This document shows, piece after piece, positions 16,977-25,618 of a stretch of DNA of 64,000 bases. The position numbers were made by a program, and so were the translations under genes. The stretch is from RBC038 sp041390625 (GTDB taxonomy: Bacteria; Chloroflexota; Dehalococcoidia; UBA2979), in the NCBI GenBank assembly GCA_041390625.1, contig JAWKPM010000005.1, forward strand, positions 1-64,000, in the 5' to 3' direction. The notes beneath the pieces are model-generated. The model worked only from the letters and a program-made list of their open reading frames with translations. It searched no databases and had not been told where the DNA came from. Numbering within the stretch: position 1 is the first letter of the stretch; the number at the start of each line of letters is the position of its first letter.

Positions 16977-18308
16977 ATGGCCGAGCCACGACGCGTCGTG
17001 ATCATGGGCGCCGCCGGTCGCGACTTCCACAACTTCAACGTCGTCTTCCGAGGCGACCCCTCGAGGCACGTCGTAGCCTTCACCGCCGCCCAGATCCCCG
17101 GCATCGAGGGCCGGCGCTACCCCGCCTCCCTCGCCGGCACCGGCTACCCCGACGGCATCCCCATCGAGGACGAGGCCGGCCTCGAGGACCTCTGCCGCCG
17201 CGAGTCCGTCGAAGAGGTGGTGTTCGCGTACAGCGATGTCCCCCACGAGCACGTGATGCATGCCGCCTCGCGTGCCCTCGCCGCCGGCGCCGATTTCACC
17301 CTCCTCGGACCGGGCAGCACGATGCTCAGCGCCGAACGGCCGGTCATCGCCGTCACCGCCGTGCGGACCGGCTCCGGCAAGTCACAGGTCGCGCGCTGGG
17401 TGGTCCGCCGCCTGCGTGCTCAGGGTGTCCGCGTCGCCGTCGTGCGCCATCCGATGCCGTACGGCGACCTCGAGCGGCAGCGCGTGCAGCGCTTCGCCTC
17501 CGCCGAGGACCTCGATGCGGCGAACTGCACCATCGAGGAGCGCGAGGAGTACGAGCCGCACATCGCGACGGGCTCCATCATCTTCGCGGGCGTCGACTAC
17601 GCCGCCATCCTCGATCGGGCCGCTACCGAGGCCGATGTCATCGTCTGGGACGGCGGCAACAACGACTTCCCCTTCGTTCGGCCGGACCTCCACATCGTCC
17701 TCGTCGACGCGCTCCGCCCCGAGGACAGTGACGCCTACCACCCCGGCGAGACCACCCTGCGCATGGCCAACGTCGCGTTGATCGCCAAGACCGACGCCGC
17801 CTCGAGCGACCAGGTTGCGACGGCCGAGCGCGAGGCGCGTCGCCTCGCACCCCACGCCACGCTCGTCCGAGGTGCCTCGCCCGTGCGCCTCGACGATCCC
17901 GAGACCGCTCGCGGCCGCCGCGTCCTCGTCGTCGAGGACGGGCCAACGCTCACCCACGGCGGGATGGCGTACGGCGCCGGTTATGTCGCTGCCGTCGACG
18001 CCGGCGCCGAGGTCGTCGACCCCCGCCCCTACCTCGCGCCCGCCATCCGCGCGGCTCTCGAGGCGTACCCCCACGTCGGTGACGTGCTCCCAGCCCTCGG
18101 ATACGATGAGACCCAGCTCGAGGCGCTGCGCGAGACGATCCTCGCCGTGCCCGCCGACCTCGTGGTCTCTGGCACGCCCATCGACCTTGCCGCGCTCATC
18201 GAGGTCGATCGTCCGATCGCGCGCGCCCGCTACGAGTACGCCGAGGTGAGCGACCCGGGCCTCGGGGCCGTGATCGACGCTTGGCTGGAGTCCCACCGAC
18301 CGGCCTGA
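16977..18308 (+). CDS. P-loop protein of the COG2403 / cyclic 2,3-diphosphoglycerate synthetase type
   Basis: 443 aa. It opens with VVIMGAAGRDFHNFN, an NAD-like or nucleotide-binding start typical of this family, and carries a Walker A motif VRTGSGKS at about 129-136, VVRHPMPYGDL, DVIVWDGGNNDFPF (Walker B-like) and ALIAKTDAA, the GTPase-type NKxD position. Family members were first linked to cyclic 2,3-diphosphoglycerate synthesis in archaea; bacterial homologues are of unknown function and often called predicted GTPases. The ATG at 16977 is preferred because GCGAGGAG lies just upstream. Confidence 0.8.
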   Translation: MAEPRRVVIMGAAGRDFHNFNVVFRGDPSRHVVAFTAAQIPGIEGRRYPASLAGTGYPDGIPIEDEAGLEDLCRRESVEEVVFAYSDVPHEHVMHAASRALAAGADFTLLGPGSTMLSAERPVIAVTAVRTGSGKSQVARWVVRRLRAQGVRVAVVRHPMPYGDLERQRVQRFASAEDLDAANCTIEEREEYEPHIATGSIIFAGVDYAAILDRAATEADVIVWDGGNNDFPFVRPDLHIVLVDALRPEDSDAYHPGETTLRMANVALIAKTDAASSDQVATAEREARRLAPHATLVRGASPVRLDDPETARGRRVLVVEDGPTLTHGGMAYGAGYVAAVDAGAEVVDPRPYLAPAIRAALEAYPHVGDVLPALGYDETQLEALRETILAVPADLVVSGTPIDLAALIEVDRPIARARYEYAEVSDPGLGAVIDAWLESHRPA

Positions 18309-18414
18309 CCGCCGAGACGTCTCGCAGCGCGCTCGACCACCTTCCGCCTACAGCACGCACGACATAGACTGCATGCATTCGAAGTCCTTCGTGACCCACT
18401 GACGCGGAGCACCC

Positions 18415-19743
18415 GTGGCCGCCGGCGACATCGCCGAACCAGCCCCACCGAAGGCGATCGCGCGGCCGAGGCTCTTCTACGGCTGGTGGATCGTGTCCGC
18501 CGCGGCAGGCATCCAGCTGATCTCCGGCGCGCTCCTCGGCCAGGCCTTCGGCGCGTACGTCGCGGTGCTCCGAGCCGACTTCGGCTGGAGCGCGACCTCG
18601 CTCTCGCTCGCCGCCTCGATGCGTGAGATGGAGGCAGGGGTCACCGGCCCGGTCCAGGGCTGGCTCTACCTGCGCTTCGGCGCGCGACGCATGGCCCAGG
18701 CCGGGCTGCTGATGTTCGCCCTCGGCTTCGTCGCGTTCAGCCAAGTGCATACGCTGCCGCAGTTCTTCGCGGCGTTCCTGCTGATGGCCATCGGCATGAG
18801 TTTCAGCGGCTACCTGACGCTCACCTCCGTCGCGGTGCAGTGGTTCGAGCGCCGTCGGGCCACCGCCCTCGCCCTCGTGGCCGCTGGAGGCGCGATCGGC
18901 GGCGTGCTGGTCCGCGTGACGGTCGCATCCATCGAGGCGTTCGGCTGGCGTCCGACGGCACTGATCTCGGCCGCGATCATCCTCGGCGTCGGCCTGCCGC
19001 TCACCCAGCTCTTCCGCGAGCGCCCGTCGGACATGGGCCTCTCGATGGATGGCGGCGACCCCACCGACACCACCCGACCGATCGTTCGAGGCCGCCACGC
19101 GGCGCCCGACGGCACACGCGACTTCACCCTCCGCGAGGCGCTACGGACGCGCGCGTTCTGGCTCGTGGGGCTCGGTCACACGTCCGCGCTGTTCGTGGTG
19201 TCGGCGCTCAATGTGCACTTGATCTCGCACCTGAAGGACGGTCTGGGCCACTCCCTCGGGTTCGCCTCGACGATCGCCCTCGTGCTGCCGGCCATGTTCC
19301 TCGTCGGGACGCTGCTCGGCGGGCCGTTCGGCGATCGCTTCAGCAAGCGCTGGCTGGCGGTCGGGTGCCTCTTCGCTCACGCGGGCGCGCTCGCGATGTT
19401 CGCGAACGTCTCGAGCACGCCGCTGATCCTCGTGGCCGCGATCGTCCACGGCCTGGCATGGGGCCTCCGAGGCCCGCAGATGGCGGCCCTTCGAGCCGAC
19501 TATTTCGGCCGGCAGGCCTTCGCGACGATCATGGGCGTCTCGAACATGGTCATCATCATCGGCACGATTCTCGGGCCGATCATCGCCGGTTACGTCTATG
19601 ACCAGACGGGTAGCTACCGAATCGGTTTCGACATCCTCGCCGTGCTCGCGGCGGCCGGCTCGGTCTTCTTCATCCTCGCGCCGGCCCCACGACGGCCGCT
19701 GGCGAACCCCGCCGCACCACCCGTCGCCGAGGCCGCGTCGTAG
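18415..19743 (+). CDS. MFS transporter (monocarboxylate/oxalate-type)
   Basis: 442 aa with twelve predicted membrane helices. The start LFYGWWIVSAAAGIQ, the GAYVAVLRADFGWS stretch with an LGPIIAGYVYDQTGSY segment late in the protein, and a central loop with LREALRTRAFW match the OFA-like branch that carries monocarboxylates or dicarboxylates. The start is GTG. The gene stands alone between a GTPase-like gene and a convergent sulfur-metabolism gene. Substrate not certain. Confidence 0.85.
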   Translation: MAAGDIAEPAPPKAIARPRLFYGWWIVSAAAGIQLISGALLGQAFGAYVAVLRADFGWSATSLSLAASMREMEAGVTGPVQGWLYLRFGARRMAQAGLLMFALGFVAFSQVHTLPQFFAAFLLMAIGMSFSGYLTLTSVAVQWFERRRATALALVAAGGAIGGVLVRVTVASIEAFGWRPTALISAAIILGVGLPLTQLFRERPSDMGLSMDGGDPTDTTRPIVRGRHAAPDGTRDFTLREALRTRAFWLVGLGHTSALFVVSALNVHLISHLKDGLGHSLGFASTIALVLPAMFLVGTLLGGPFGDRFSKRWLAVGCLFAHAGALAMFANVSSTPLILVAAIVHGLAWGLRGPQMAALRADYFGRQAFATIMGVSNMVIIIGTILGPIIAGYVYDQTGSYRIGFDILAVLAAAGSVFFILAPAPRRPLANPAAPPVAEAAS

Positions 19744-19754
19744 CGTCGAGGCAC

Positions 19755-21101
19755 TTACGCCGGCGTCGCGCTTGCGAGGTCGGCCGCCCCGCCGTCGATG
19801 AGCACGAGCGGGGCACGCCCGGCCGCCAGCAGTGCACTCCCGACCGTCGCCGCTCGACTCCCCGAGGCGCAGCTGACGAGCATCCGCTCGAGCGGCTCCG
19901 CCGGCAGCCATTCGTCGAGGCGGTCGAGCGGCCGGTGCGTGGCGCCGTCGAGCGCGACCTCCTGCTGCTCGTAGTCGAAGCGGACGTCGAAGAGCGGAAC
20001 GTCGCGAACGGCGTGCCGCCGCGCCACCTCGGCGGCAGTCGCCGTGTCGAGGCTGGCCGTCGGGCGCGCTGCCGCCCACTCCTCGAACGGCACGAAGCCC
20101 CGCACCCGCTCGTAGCCGATGCGCAGCAGATCGACGGTGAGCCGCTGCGCCTGCTCGGCATCGAGGCTCACGAGGACCAGCTCGGCATCGAAGGGCGTCA
20201 GCCAGCTGACGTAGGCGAGCGTCGCATCCCCCTCCTCGATCGAGAGCGATGAGGGCACGTGCGCCCGTGCGAAGGCGAAGCGACTGCGCACATCGACGAC
20301 GTACGCGCCGCCGGCCCTCACCGCCTCGAGGCGCTCCGGTGTCAGGGCATCTGGCTCGGGCGGCGTGCCATAGACGCGCGGCCCTCGACGGTTGATGGGC
20401 GCCATGTGGCGGTAGTACGCGGGGATCGGTCCGGGGCTCGCGAGTTGGATCGCGGCGAACGAGGCCGCATCAGGCGACGTCAGCACCGGGTTGCGCGTCC
20501 GCTCGACCTCAAGTGGCGCGCGACGCTCGGTGACACCCGGGCTGCTGGAACAGAACGATCCGGCGCCGTGCGTCGGCAGTACCTCGGCGGTGTCCGTTAG
20601 CAGCGCCGCGATGCGCTGGGCGCTCTCGAACTGCTGCGCCGTCAGCGCCTCCGTGTGCTCGGGTCCGAGGAGGTCCGTCCGCCCTGCGCCGCCGATGATG
20701 ATCGAGCCGCCGGTGAAGCAGCCCAGGGTCCGCCCGTCCTCGTCGATGGCGAGGTACGCAGTGTGGTGGTGCGTGTGTCCCGGTGCGCGCACGGCTCGAA
20801 GGCGAGCGCGGCCGACCTGCACTTCGTCGCGATCCGCCAGCTCGCGGTGCGGGAACTCGATGCCGGCATCGGCCGGCACGCACACCTCGGCGCCAAGGAC
20901 CGCGAGCTCGCGCCCGCCCGAGACGTAGTCGTTGTGAACGTGCGTCTCGACAACGAACTCGATACGAACGCCCAGTTCCGCCGCCGCCTCGAGATACGGC
21001 CGCACGTCGCGCTGAGGGTCGACGACCGCCGCGACGCCATCGCTCGCCACGAGGTATGACGCATCGCCCAGCGACTCCGTCACGAACTGGCGAATCTCCA
21101 C
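19755..21101 (-). CDS. MBL-fold persulfide-dioxygenase-like protein fused to two rhodanese domains
   Basis: 448 aa. The N-terminal metallo-beta-lactamase domain has VETHVHNDYVSGG, GHTHHHTAYL and LPTHGAGSFC, as in ETHE1-like persulfide dioxygenases of bacteria, with Tyr after the Asp in the first motif. The middle rhodanese-like domain (VVDVRSRFAFARAHVPSS, LVLVSLDAE) has no Cys at the active site; the C-terminal one has LVSCASGSRAAT with the active Cys. MBL, pseudo-rhodanese, rhodanese is the order described for CstB. It would oxidise low-molecular-weight persulfides to sulfite or thiosulfate. GTG start chosen for the GGGAGG upstream. Divergent from the selenoprotein gene. Confidence 0.85.
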   Translation of the reverse strand: MEIRQFVTESLGDASYLVASDGVAAVVDPQRDVRPYLEAAAELGVRIEFVVETHVHNDYVSGGRELAVLGAEVCVPADAGIEFPHRELADRDEVQVGRARLRAVRAPGHTHHHTAYLAIDEDGRTLGCFTGGSIIIGGAGRTDLLGPEHTEALTAQQFESAQRIAALLTDTAEVLPTHGAGSFCSSSPGVTERRAPLEVERTRNPVLTSPDAASFAAIQLASPGPIPAYYRHMAPINRRGPRVYGTPPEPDALTPERLEAVRAGGAYVVDVRSRFAFARAHVPSSLSIEEGDATLAYVSWLTPFDAELVLVSLDAEQAQRLTVDLLRIGYERVRGFVPFEEWAAARPTASLDTATAAEVARRHAVRDVPLFDVRFDYEQQEVALDGATHRPLDRLDEWLPAEPLERMLVSCASGSRAATVGSALLAAGRAPLVLIDGGAADLASATPA

Positions 21102-21229
21102 GTCCGCACCTCCCGATTCAGCGTACGTCGAGCGCCGTCGAGGCTCATCCGCCGCCCGCGCTCCGATGACACCGCGTGGACGCAGCACGTTACTATCTGC
21201 GCCTCACGTAGCATCGAAGGAGGGTCGCC

Positions 21230-22309
21230 ATGCCCGTCACGATCCTGACGACCGACTCTGAATCCGAGGCCACGGGCGCGCGCCGCGAGGGCGATGCGCT
21301 GTGGCTCCGCAACGACGAGCTCCTCGCCACCACCGGCTGGGAGATCAAGCCAGAGGGCGTCTGTCGAGGCGACCTCTGCGTCCCCCTGCCCGAGGACCGC
21401 GCCTCCGCCCTGATGGCGGAGCGCGACGGCGCCAGCTGGCTCGACATCGCCGGCTTCGCGGGCTACGTCGGCCAGGACGTCGCCCACGACGACGCGACCG
21501 ACACCTGGTACTTCGGGCCAGGTCCCGAGGAGCAGCGCGGCCAGCTCACCTCCCTCGAGGCGCCCGATTTCGAGCTGCCGGACCTCGCCGGACAGATGCA
21601 CCGCCTCTCGGACCATCGAGGGAAGAAGGTGGTGCTCGCCCTGTGGGCCTCCTGGTGAGGGTGCCGCTTCGACCTGCCAGTCTGGCAGGACCTGCGCTCC
21701 GAGCTCCACTCGCAGAACTTCGAGGTCATCACCGTCGGCTGTGACGTGCGCGGCGCCGACGCCGAGCGCGAGTTCATCGAAGCCGTGCCGCTCGACTACC
21801 CGTCGCTCCTCGACCCGCGCTTCGTGGTGTCCGAGCTCTACAACACCCGCAACGTGCCGGCGGTCTTCTGGATCGACGAGTCCGGCGTCATCGTCCGCGG
21901 CAACGACCCCGTCTACCTCGTTCGCCGCAACCGCGAGACGGGCGAGGCGACGATCAACGAGCGCTACCTCGAGGCCGTGCGTGACTGGGTCCGCAACGGC
22001 CCCTCGAGCATCTACGTCACCGAGGCCGCGGAGACCCAGCAGCGCGTCGGTGCCTCGGACGAGGCCAACCAGCAGGCGATGGCGCACTTCCGCCTCGGCA
22101 CGTACCTCGATCGGCACGGCCACCACGAGCAGGCCGTGGAGCAGTTCAAGCGCGCGCTCGAGCTCAAACCGGAGAACTGGAACTACCGCCGGCAGGCCTA
22201 CAACCTCGGCAATGCCGACGAGTACGGCGTCTCGATGCAGGAGGCCATCCAGACCGTCGGCCCGTTCTACGCCGTGCCGCTGGAGCTGCCGGAGCCGCCT
22301 GCGGGCTAG
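21230..22309 (+). CDS. Selenocysteine-containing redoxin (AhpC/TSA-ResA type) with TPR tail
   Basis: 359 aa when the in-frame TGA at 21656-21658 is read as selenocysteine (residue 143). Start ATG has AAGGAGGG 5 nt upstream. Parts: N-terminal module with a Cys pair (C45, C50 in VCRGDLC); redoxin domain from about 108 with APDFELPDL and VVLALWASW followed by Sec143-Gly-Cys145-Arg; cis-Pro at about 210 in NVPAVFW; TPR-like helices about 282-318. Thioredoxin-fold enzymes carry Cys at the Sec position, and coding continues in frame for 216 codons after it with family-typical sequence. A hairpin with a G-U loop follows the TGA at SECIS distance. Likely a thiol or peroxide reductase. The sel genes are not in the window. 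Confidence 0.86.
21673..21689 (+). promoter_or_regulatory. Bacterial SECIS hairpin candidate
   Basis: CCTGCCA at 21673-21679 pairs perfectly with TGGCAGG at 21683-21689 around a GTC loop. The loop G at 21680 lies 21 nt after the TGA, within the window known to work for SelB recognition in bacteria (roughly 16-37 nt). If the closing A-T pair is open, the loop reads AGUCU, close to the AGGUCU loop of the E. coli fdhF element. It is inside the coding sequence, as bacterial SECIS elements are. Confidence 0.75.
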
Positions 22310-22337
22310 GCTGCGCGAGCTCGGAAGGCGCGAGGCG

Positions 22338-23030
22338 CTAGGACGCGGTGCGCAGCCGTTCGAGGCCATCGAGGATCAGGTCGAGGCCGAAGACGAACTC
22401 GGCGTCGCTGTCGCAGCCATCCCCGAGGATGGCGTCGTCGGTATCGTGCAGCACTTCCTGGAACATGCGGGCCATGTTCGGGTACTGGCTGGCCATCTGC
22501 TGGAACAGCAGCATCGCGTCCTCGGCGCTTCCCGAGGCGGGACCGTCGTCGTCGTAGAGCTCCTGCGTGAACCCGAGGACTCGGCTTCCGAGGACATGGA
22601 GCGCGTGATGCGTGAGGTCCACAGAGAACCCGCCGGCGAGGAACCGCCCGATCATCGCGTCCATGTAGGCCATCATCGCCGGCGTCGGCGTCGTCCGCGT
22701 CTCGATCACCGCGGGCATCCAGGAGTGCCTCGTCAGCACCTCGCGAGCGGCCAGCACGCTGCGGCGCACCGAGGCCTGCCAGCCGGCGCCGTCGCTCGGC
22801 TCGACTTCGATCTCCTGCATCACGAGGTCGACCACGCCATCGAGGACGTCGTCCTTGCTCGCGACGTGGTTGTAGAGGGACATCGCCTCGACACCCAGCT
22901 CCTGGCCGAGGCGTCGCATGCTGAGCGACGGCAGACCTTCGGCGTCGGCAAGGGCGACGGCAGCGTGCAACACGCGCTCGCGGCTCAGAGGCGTGCGCGC
23001 CGGCGACCCGGTCTCGTGCTTGGCCGTCAT
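22338..23030 (-). CDS. TetR-family transcriptional repressor
   Basis: 230 aa. N-terminal helix-turn-helix: LSRERVLHAAVALADAEG, then LSMRRLGQELGVEAMSLYNHV, the classic TetR pattern; the C-terminal half resembles the TetR_C_1 ligand domain (LTRHSWMP, DLTHHALHVLGS). The ATG at 23030 has GGGAG upstream; the longer frame upstream is less likely. It is divergent from the MMPL exporter gene and probably represses both, since related 13-bp sites lie next to each start. Confidence 0.88.
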   Translation of the reverse strand: MTAKHETGSPARTPLSRERVLHAAVALADAEGLPSLSMRRLGQELGVEAMSLYNHVASKDDVLDGVVDLVMQEIEVEPSDGAGWQASVRRSVLAAREVLTRHSWMPAVIETRTTPTPAMMAYMDAMIGRFLAGGFSVDLTHHALHVLGSRVLGFTQELYDDDGPASGSAEDAMLLFQQMASQYPNMARMFQEVLHDTDDAILGDGCDSDAEFVFGLDLILDGLERLRTAS

Positions 23031-23056
23031 AGAGACTCCCGTCGCGCAGAACGTTA

Positions 23057-23069
23057 ACGTACGAAGTAA
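23057..23069 (-). promoter_or_regulatory. Operator candidate near the TetR start
   Basis: Read on the minus strand this is TTACTTCGTACGT, matching the repeat TTACAGTGTACGT found upstream of the exporter at 10 of 13 positions. It lies 26 bp upstream of the repressor ATG, where binding would give autoregulation. Confidence 0.5.
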
Positions 23070-23184
23070 GTCCGTGACCAGTGCTGCCCGCAGGTCTACC
23101 GCCCGCCGAGCCGCTCTGTCGGTCATTTGGGTGGCAACGAAATGCCCATCTGGACGATTGACACCGGCACCAACCCCACATACC

Positions 23185-23223
23185 TTACACCGTACGGTTA
23201 CAGTGTACGTTTACAGTGTACGT
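23185..23223 (+). promoter_or_regulatory. Three contiguous 13-bp repeats: TetR operator candidate
   Basis: Copies at 23185-23197 (TTACACCGTACGG), 23198-23210 and 23211-23223 (both TTACAGTGTACGT) follow one another with no gap. The second and third are identical; the first differs at three positions and contains the 10-bp palindrome ACCGTACGGT. They lie 68 bp upstream of the exporter ATG in unusually AT-rich DNA for this window, between divergent repressor and exporter genes. A 13-bp period would place repressor dimers on different faces of the helix. Confidence 0.65.
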
Positions 23224-23290
23224 ATGTCTGCGGGGAGTTCCCGCACGCTCACGCCCGCCTCTGCGCGCCGGGCATAGAAGGGTCTCCATC

Positions 23291-25603
23291 ATGCTCGCGA
23301 CGCTCGGCCGCTGGTCGTTCCGGCACCGCTGGCTCGTGCTCGCCGGCTGGGGCGCGGCCATGCTCCTCGTGTTCGGCGCAGCCGCCGGCGTCGGCGCCGC
23401 CTACGACGGTGCTTTCGAGATCCCCGACTCCGAGAGCCGGCGCGGCTTCGATGCCCTCGACACGCACTTCGGCGGCTTCGGCAGCGGCCAGTCCGGCTCG
23501 ATCGTCTTCAAGACCGAGGACGGCATCGACGATCCCGAGGTCCGCACCGCAATGGAGGCGCTCTTCGCCGAGGCCGACGCCTTCGAGGGCGTCTCGGTCT
23601 CGAGCCCCTACGAGGGCGTCGGCACGCAGACGCAGGTGAACGCCGACCGCACCGTCGCCTTCGCCTCCGTCTCGCTCGCTCCCGAGCTCGACTTCACGAA
23701 GACCGCCGAGATCGGCGCGCAGCTCGCCGAGGACGCACCGCAAATCGATGGCCTGCAGGTCGAGATCGGCGGCGCCGCCCTCGGCCCGTTCGAGCCGCCT
23801 GAGACCGAGTTCATTGGTCTCTCGTTCGCCGTGGTGGTGCTGATCCTCGCGTTCGGCTCCGTGCTGGCGATGGGCCTGCCCATCGCCGTGGCGGTCGCCG
23901 GCGTCGGCGTCGGGCTCGGCCTCGTGACGCTCGCCTCGAACGTTCTCTCGATCCCCGACTTCGCCACGACGATCGGCGCGATGATCGGCCTCGGCGTCGG
24001 CATCGACTACGCGCTCTTCATCGTGACGCGCTACCGCGAGGGTCTGCACGCCGGCCTCGATCCCGAGGAGGCGACGGGCATCGCCCTCGACACGGCCGGG
24101 CGCGCCGTGATGTTCGCGGGCATCACCGTAGTGATCTCGCTCATGGGCATGCTGTTGATGGGGCTGGCGTTCATCACCGGCCTCGGCTTCGGCGCCGCGA
24201 TCACCGTGGCGATCACGATGATCGCCTCGATCACGCTGCTGCCGGCCTTCTTCGGCTTCGCTCGCGAGCGCATCGAGGTCACGCCCTGGTACGCCCTCGT
24301 GGCCGCCGCCTTCATCTCGATGGCCCTGCTCGGCGTCGGCCTCGGCTTCACGCCGATGCTCGTGGGCCTGCCGATCGCCCTCGTGCTCTTCATCGTGGGA
24401 CGTTGGATCCCCGTGCTGAAGCTGCACGTCCCGAGGCGTCCACCCACGCCGCTCAAGGAGACGCTCGCCTACCGCTGGAGCCGACTCATCCAGGCGCGCC
24501 CGTGGGTGTGGCTGACCCTCGGCGTGCTCTTCCTGCTCGTGCTCGCGTCGCCGCTGCTCTCCCTCCGCGCGGGCTTCTCCGACGAAGGCAACTTCTCCGA
24601 GACGACGACGACGCGACGTGCCTACGATCTGCTCGCCGAGGGCTTCGGCCCCGGCTTCAACGGCCCGCTCGTCATCACCGCCGAGGTGGGCTCGCCCGAG
24701 GACCGCGCGGCGCTGCCCGCGCTCCTCGGCGCCATCGAGGGCACCAGCGGCGTCGCCTCGGTCGCCCCGCCCTTCCCGAACAACCTCGAGAACCCCGAGG
24801 CCGCGGACGCCTACCTCATCCAGGTGTTCCCGACGACCTCCCCACAGGACGAGGCGACGGACGCGCTGGTGAAGACCCTCCGCCGCGAAGTCATCCCCGC
24901 GGCGGTCGCCGGCTCGACGCTGACCGTGAACGTCACCGGCACCGTCGCCGCAAACATCGACTTCACGCGCTACCTCGGTGGGCGCATCGTGATCTTCTTC
25001 GGCGCGGTGCTGGCGCTGTCGTTCCTGCTGCTGATGGCGGTCTTCCGCTCGGTGCTGGTGCCGGCGAAGGCCGTCGTGATGAACATGCTCTCGATCGGGG
25101 CGGCCTACGGCGTCGTGATCGCCATCTTCCAGTGGGGCTGGCTCGGCTCGCTCTTCGGCATCGACGGCGCACCCATCGAGCCGTTCATCCCGATGATGAT
25201 GTTCGCCATCGTCTTCGGCCTCTCGATGGACTACGAGGTCTTCCTGCTCTCGCGCGTGAAGGAGCAGTACGACCGCACCGGCGACGCCTTCGATTCGGTG
25301 GCCGACGGCCTCGCCTCGACGGCGCGCGTCATCACGGCGGCGGCGGCGATCATGGTGGTCGTCTTCGGCAGCTTCGTGCTGGAGGACGACCGCATCATCA
25401 AGCTCTTCGGCGTGGGCCTCTCGATGGCGATCCTGCTCGACGCCACCGTCGTCCGCATGCTCCTCGTGCCCGCCACGATGGAGCTGCTCGGCGAGCGCAA
25501 CTGGTGGCTGCCCGGCTGGCTGGCGCGCACGCTGCCGTCCATCCACGTCGAGGGGACGGCGATCCCGGTGCCCGTGCCCGTCGAGATCCCGATCGACGAG
25601 TAG
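23291..25603 (+). CDS. MMPL/RND-family exporter
   Basis: 770 aa. Two halves, each with one helix, an extracytoplasmic domain and a bundle of helices: first bundle around FIGLSFAVVVLILAFGSVLA with GIDYALFIVTRYREG, second with LSMDYEVFLLSRVKEQY. These GxxxDY/MDYE motifs are characteristic of MMPL proteins, proton-driven exporters of lipids or drugs. The ATG at 23291 has AGAAGGG upstream. It is controlled most likely by the divergent TetR gene. Substrate unknown. Confidence 0.9.
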   Translation: MLATLGRWSFRHRWLVLAGWGAAMLLVFGAAAGVGAAYDGAFEIPDSESRRGFDALDTHFGGFGSGQSGSIVFKTEDGIDDPEVRTAMEALFAEADAFEGVSVSSPYEGVGTQTQVNADRTVAFASVSLAPELDFTKTAEIGAQLAEDAPQIDGLQVEIGGAALGPFEPPETEFIGLSFAVVVLILAFGSVLAMGLPIAVAVAGVGVGLGLVTLASNVLSIPDFATTIGAMIGLGVGIDYALFIVTRYREGLHAGLDPEEATGIALDTAGRAVMFAGITVVISLMGMLLMGLAFITGLGFGAAITVAITMIASITLLPAFFGFARERIEVTPWYALVAAAFISMALLGVGLGFTPMLVGLPIALVLFIVGRWIPVLKLHVPRRPPTPLKETLAYRWSRLIQARPWVWLTLGVLFLLVLASPLLSLRAGFSDEGNFSETTTTRRAYDLLAEGFGPGFNGPLVITAEVGSPEDRAALPALLGAIEGTSGVASVAPPFPNNLENPEAADAYLIQVFPTTSPQDEATDALVKTLRREVIPAAVAGSTLTVNVTGTVAANIDFTRYLGGRIVIFFGAVLALSFLLLMAVFRSVLVPAKAVVMNMLSIGAAYGVVIAIFQWGWLGSLFGIDGAPIEPFIPMMMFAIVFGLSMDYEVFLLSRVKEQYDRTGDAFDSVADGLASTARVITAAAAIMVVVFGSFVLEDDRIIKLFGVGLSMAILLDATVVRMLLVPATMELLGERNWWLPGWLARTLPSIHVEGTAIPVPVPVEIPIDE

Positions 25604-25618
25604 CGGCGCCTCGAGGGC

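Noticed and set aside
21230..22309. Pseudogene or two separate genes split at the TGA
   Set aside because: Frame, family-typical sequence and ribosome site are intact on both sides; the downstream half has no ribosome site of its own, and the TGA replaces the catalytic Cys exactly with a hairpin at SECIS distance.
23185..23223. CRISPR-like or satellite repeat
   Set aside because: Only three 13-bp units without spacers; location between a repressor and its likely target fits operators.
23249..25546. Long open frame opposite the MMPL gene (765 codons, minus strand)
   Set aside because: It is a GC-rich shadow, rich in Arg, Asp, Glu and His without any domain, and lies fully antisense to a clear exporter gene.
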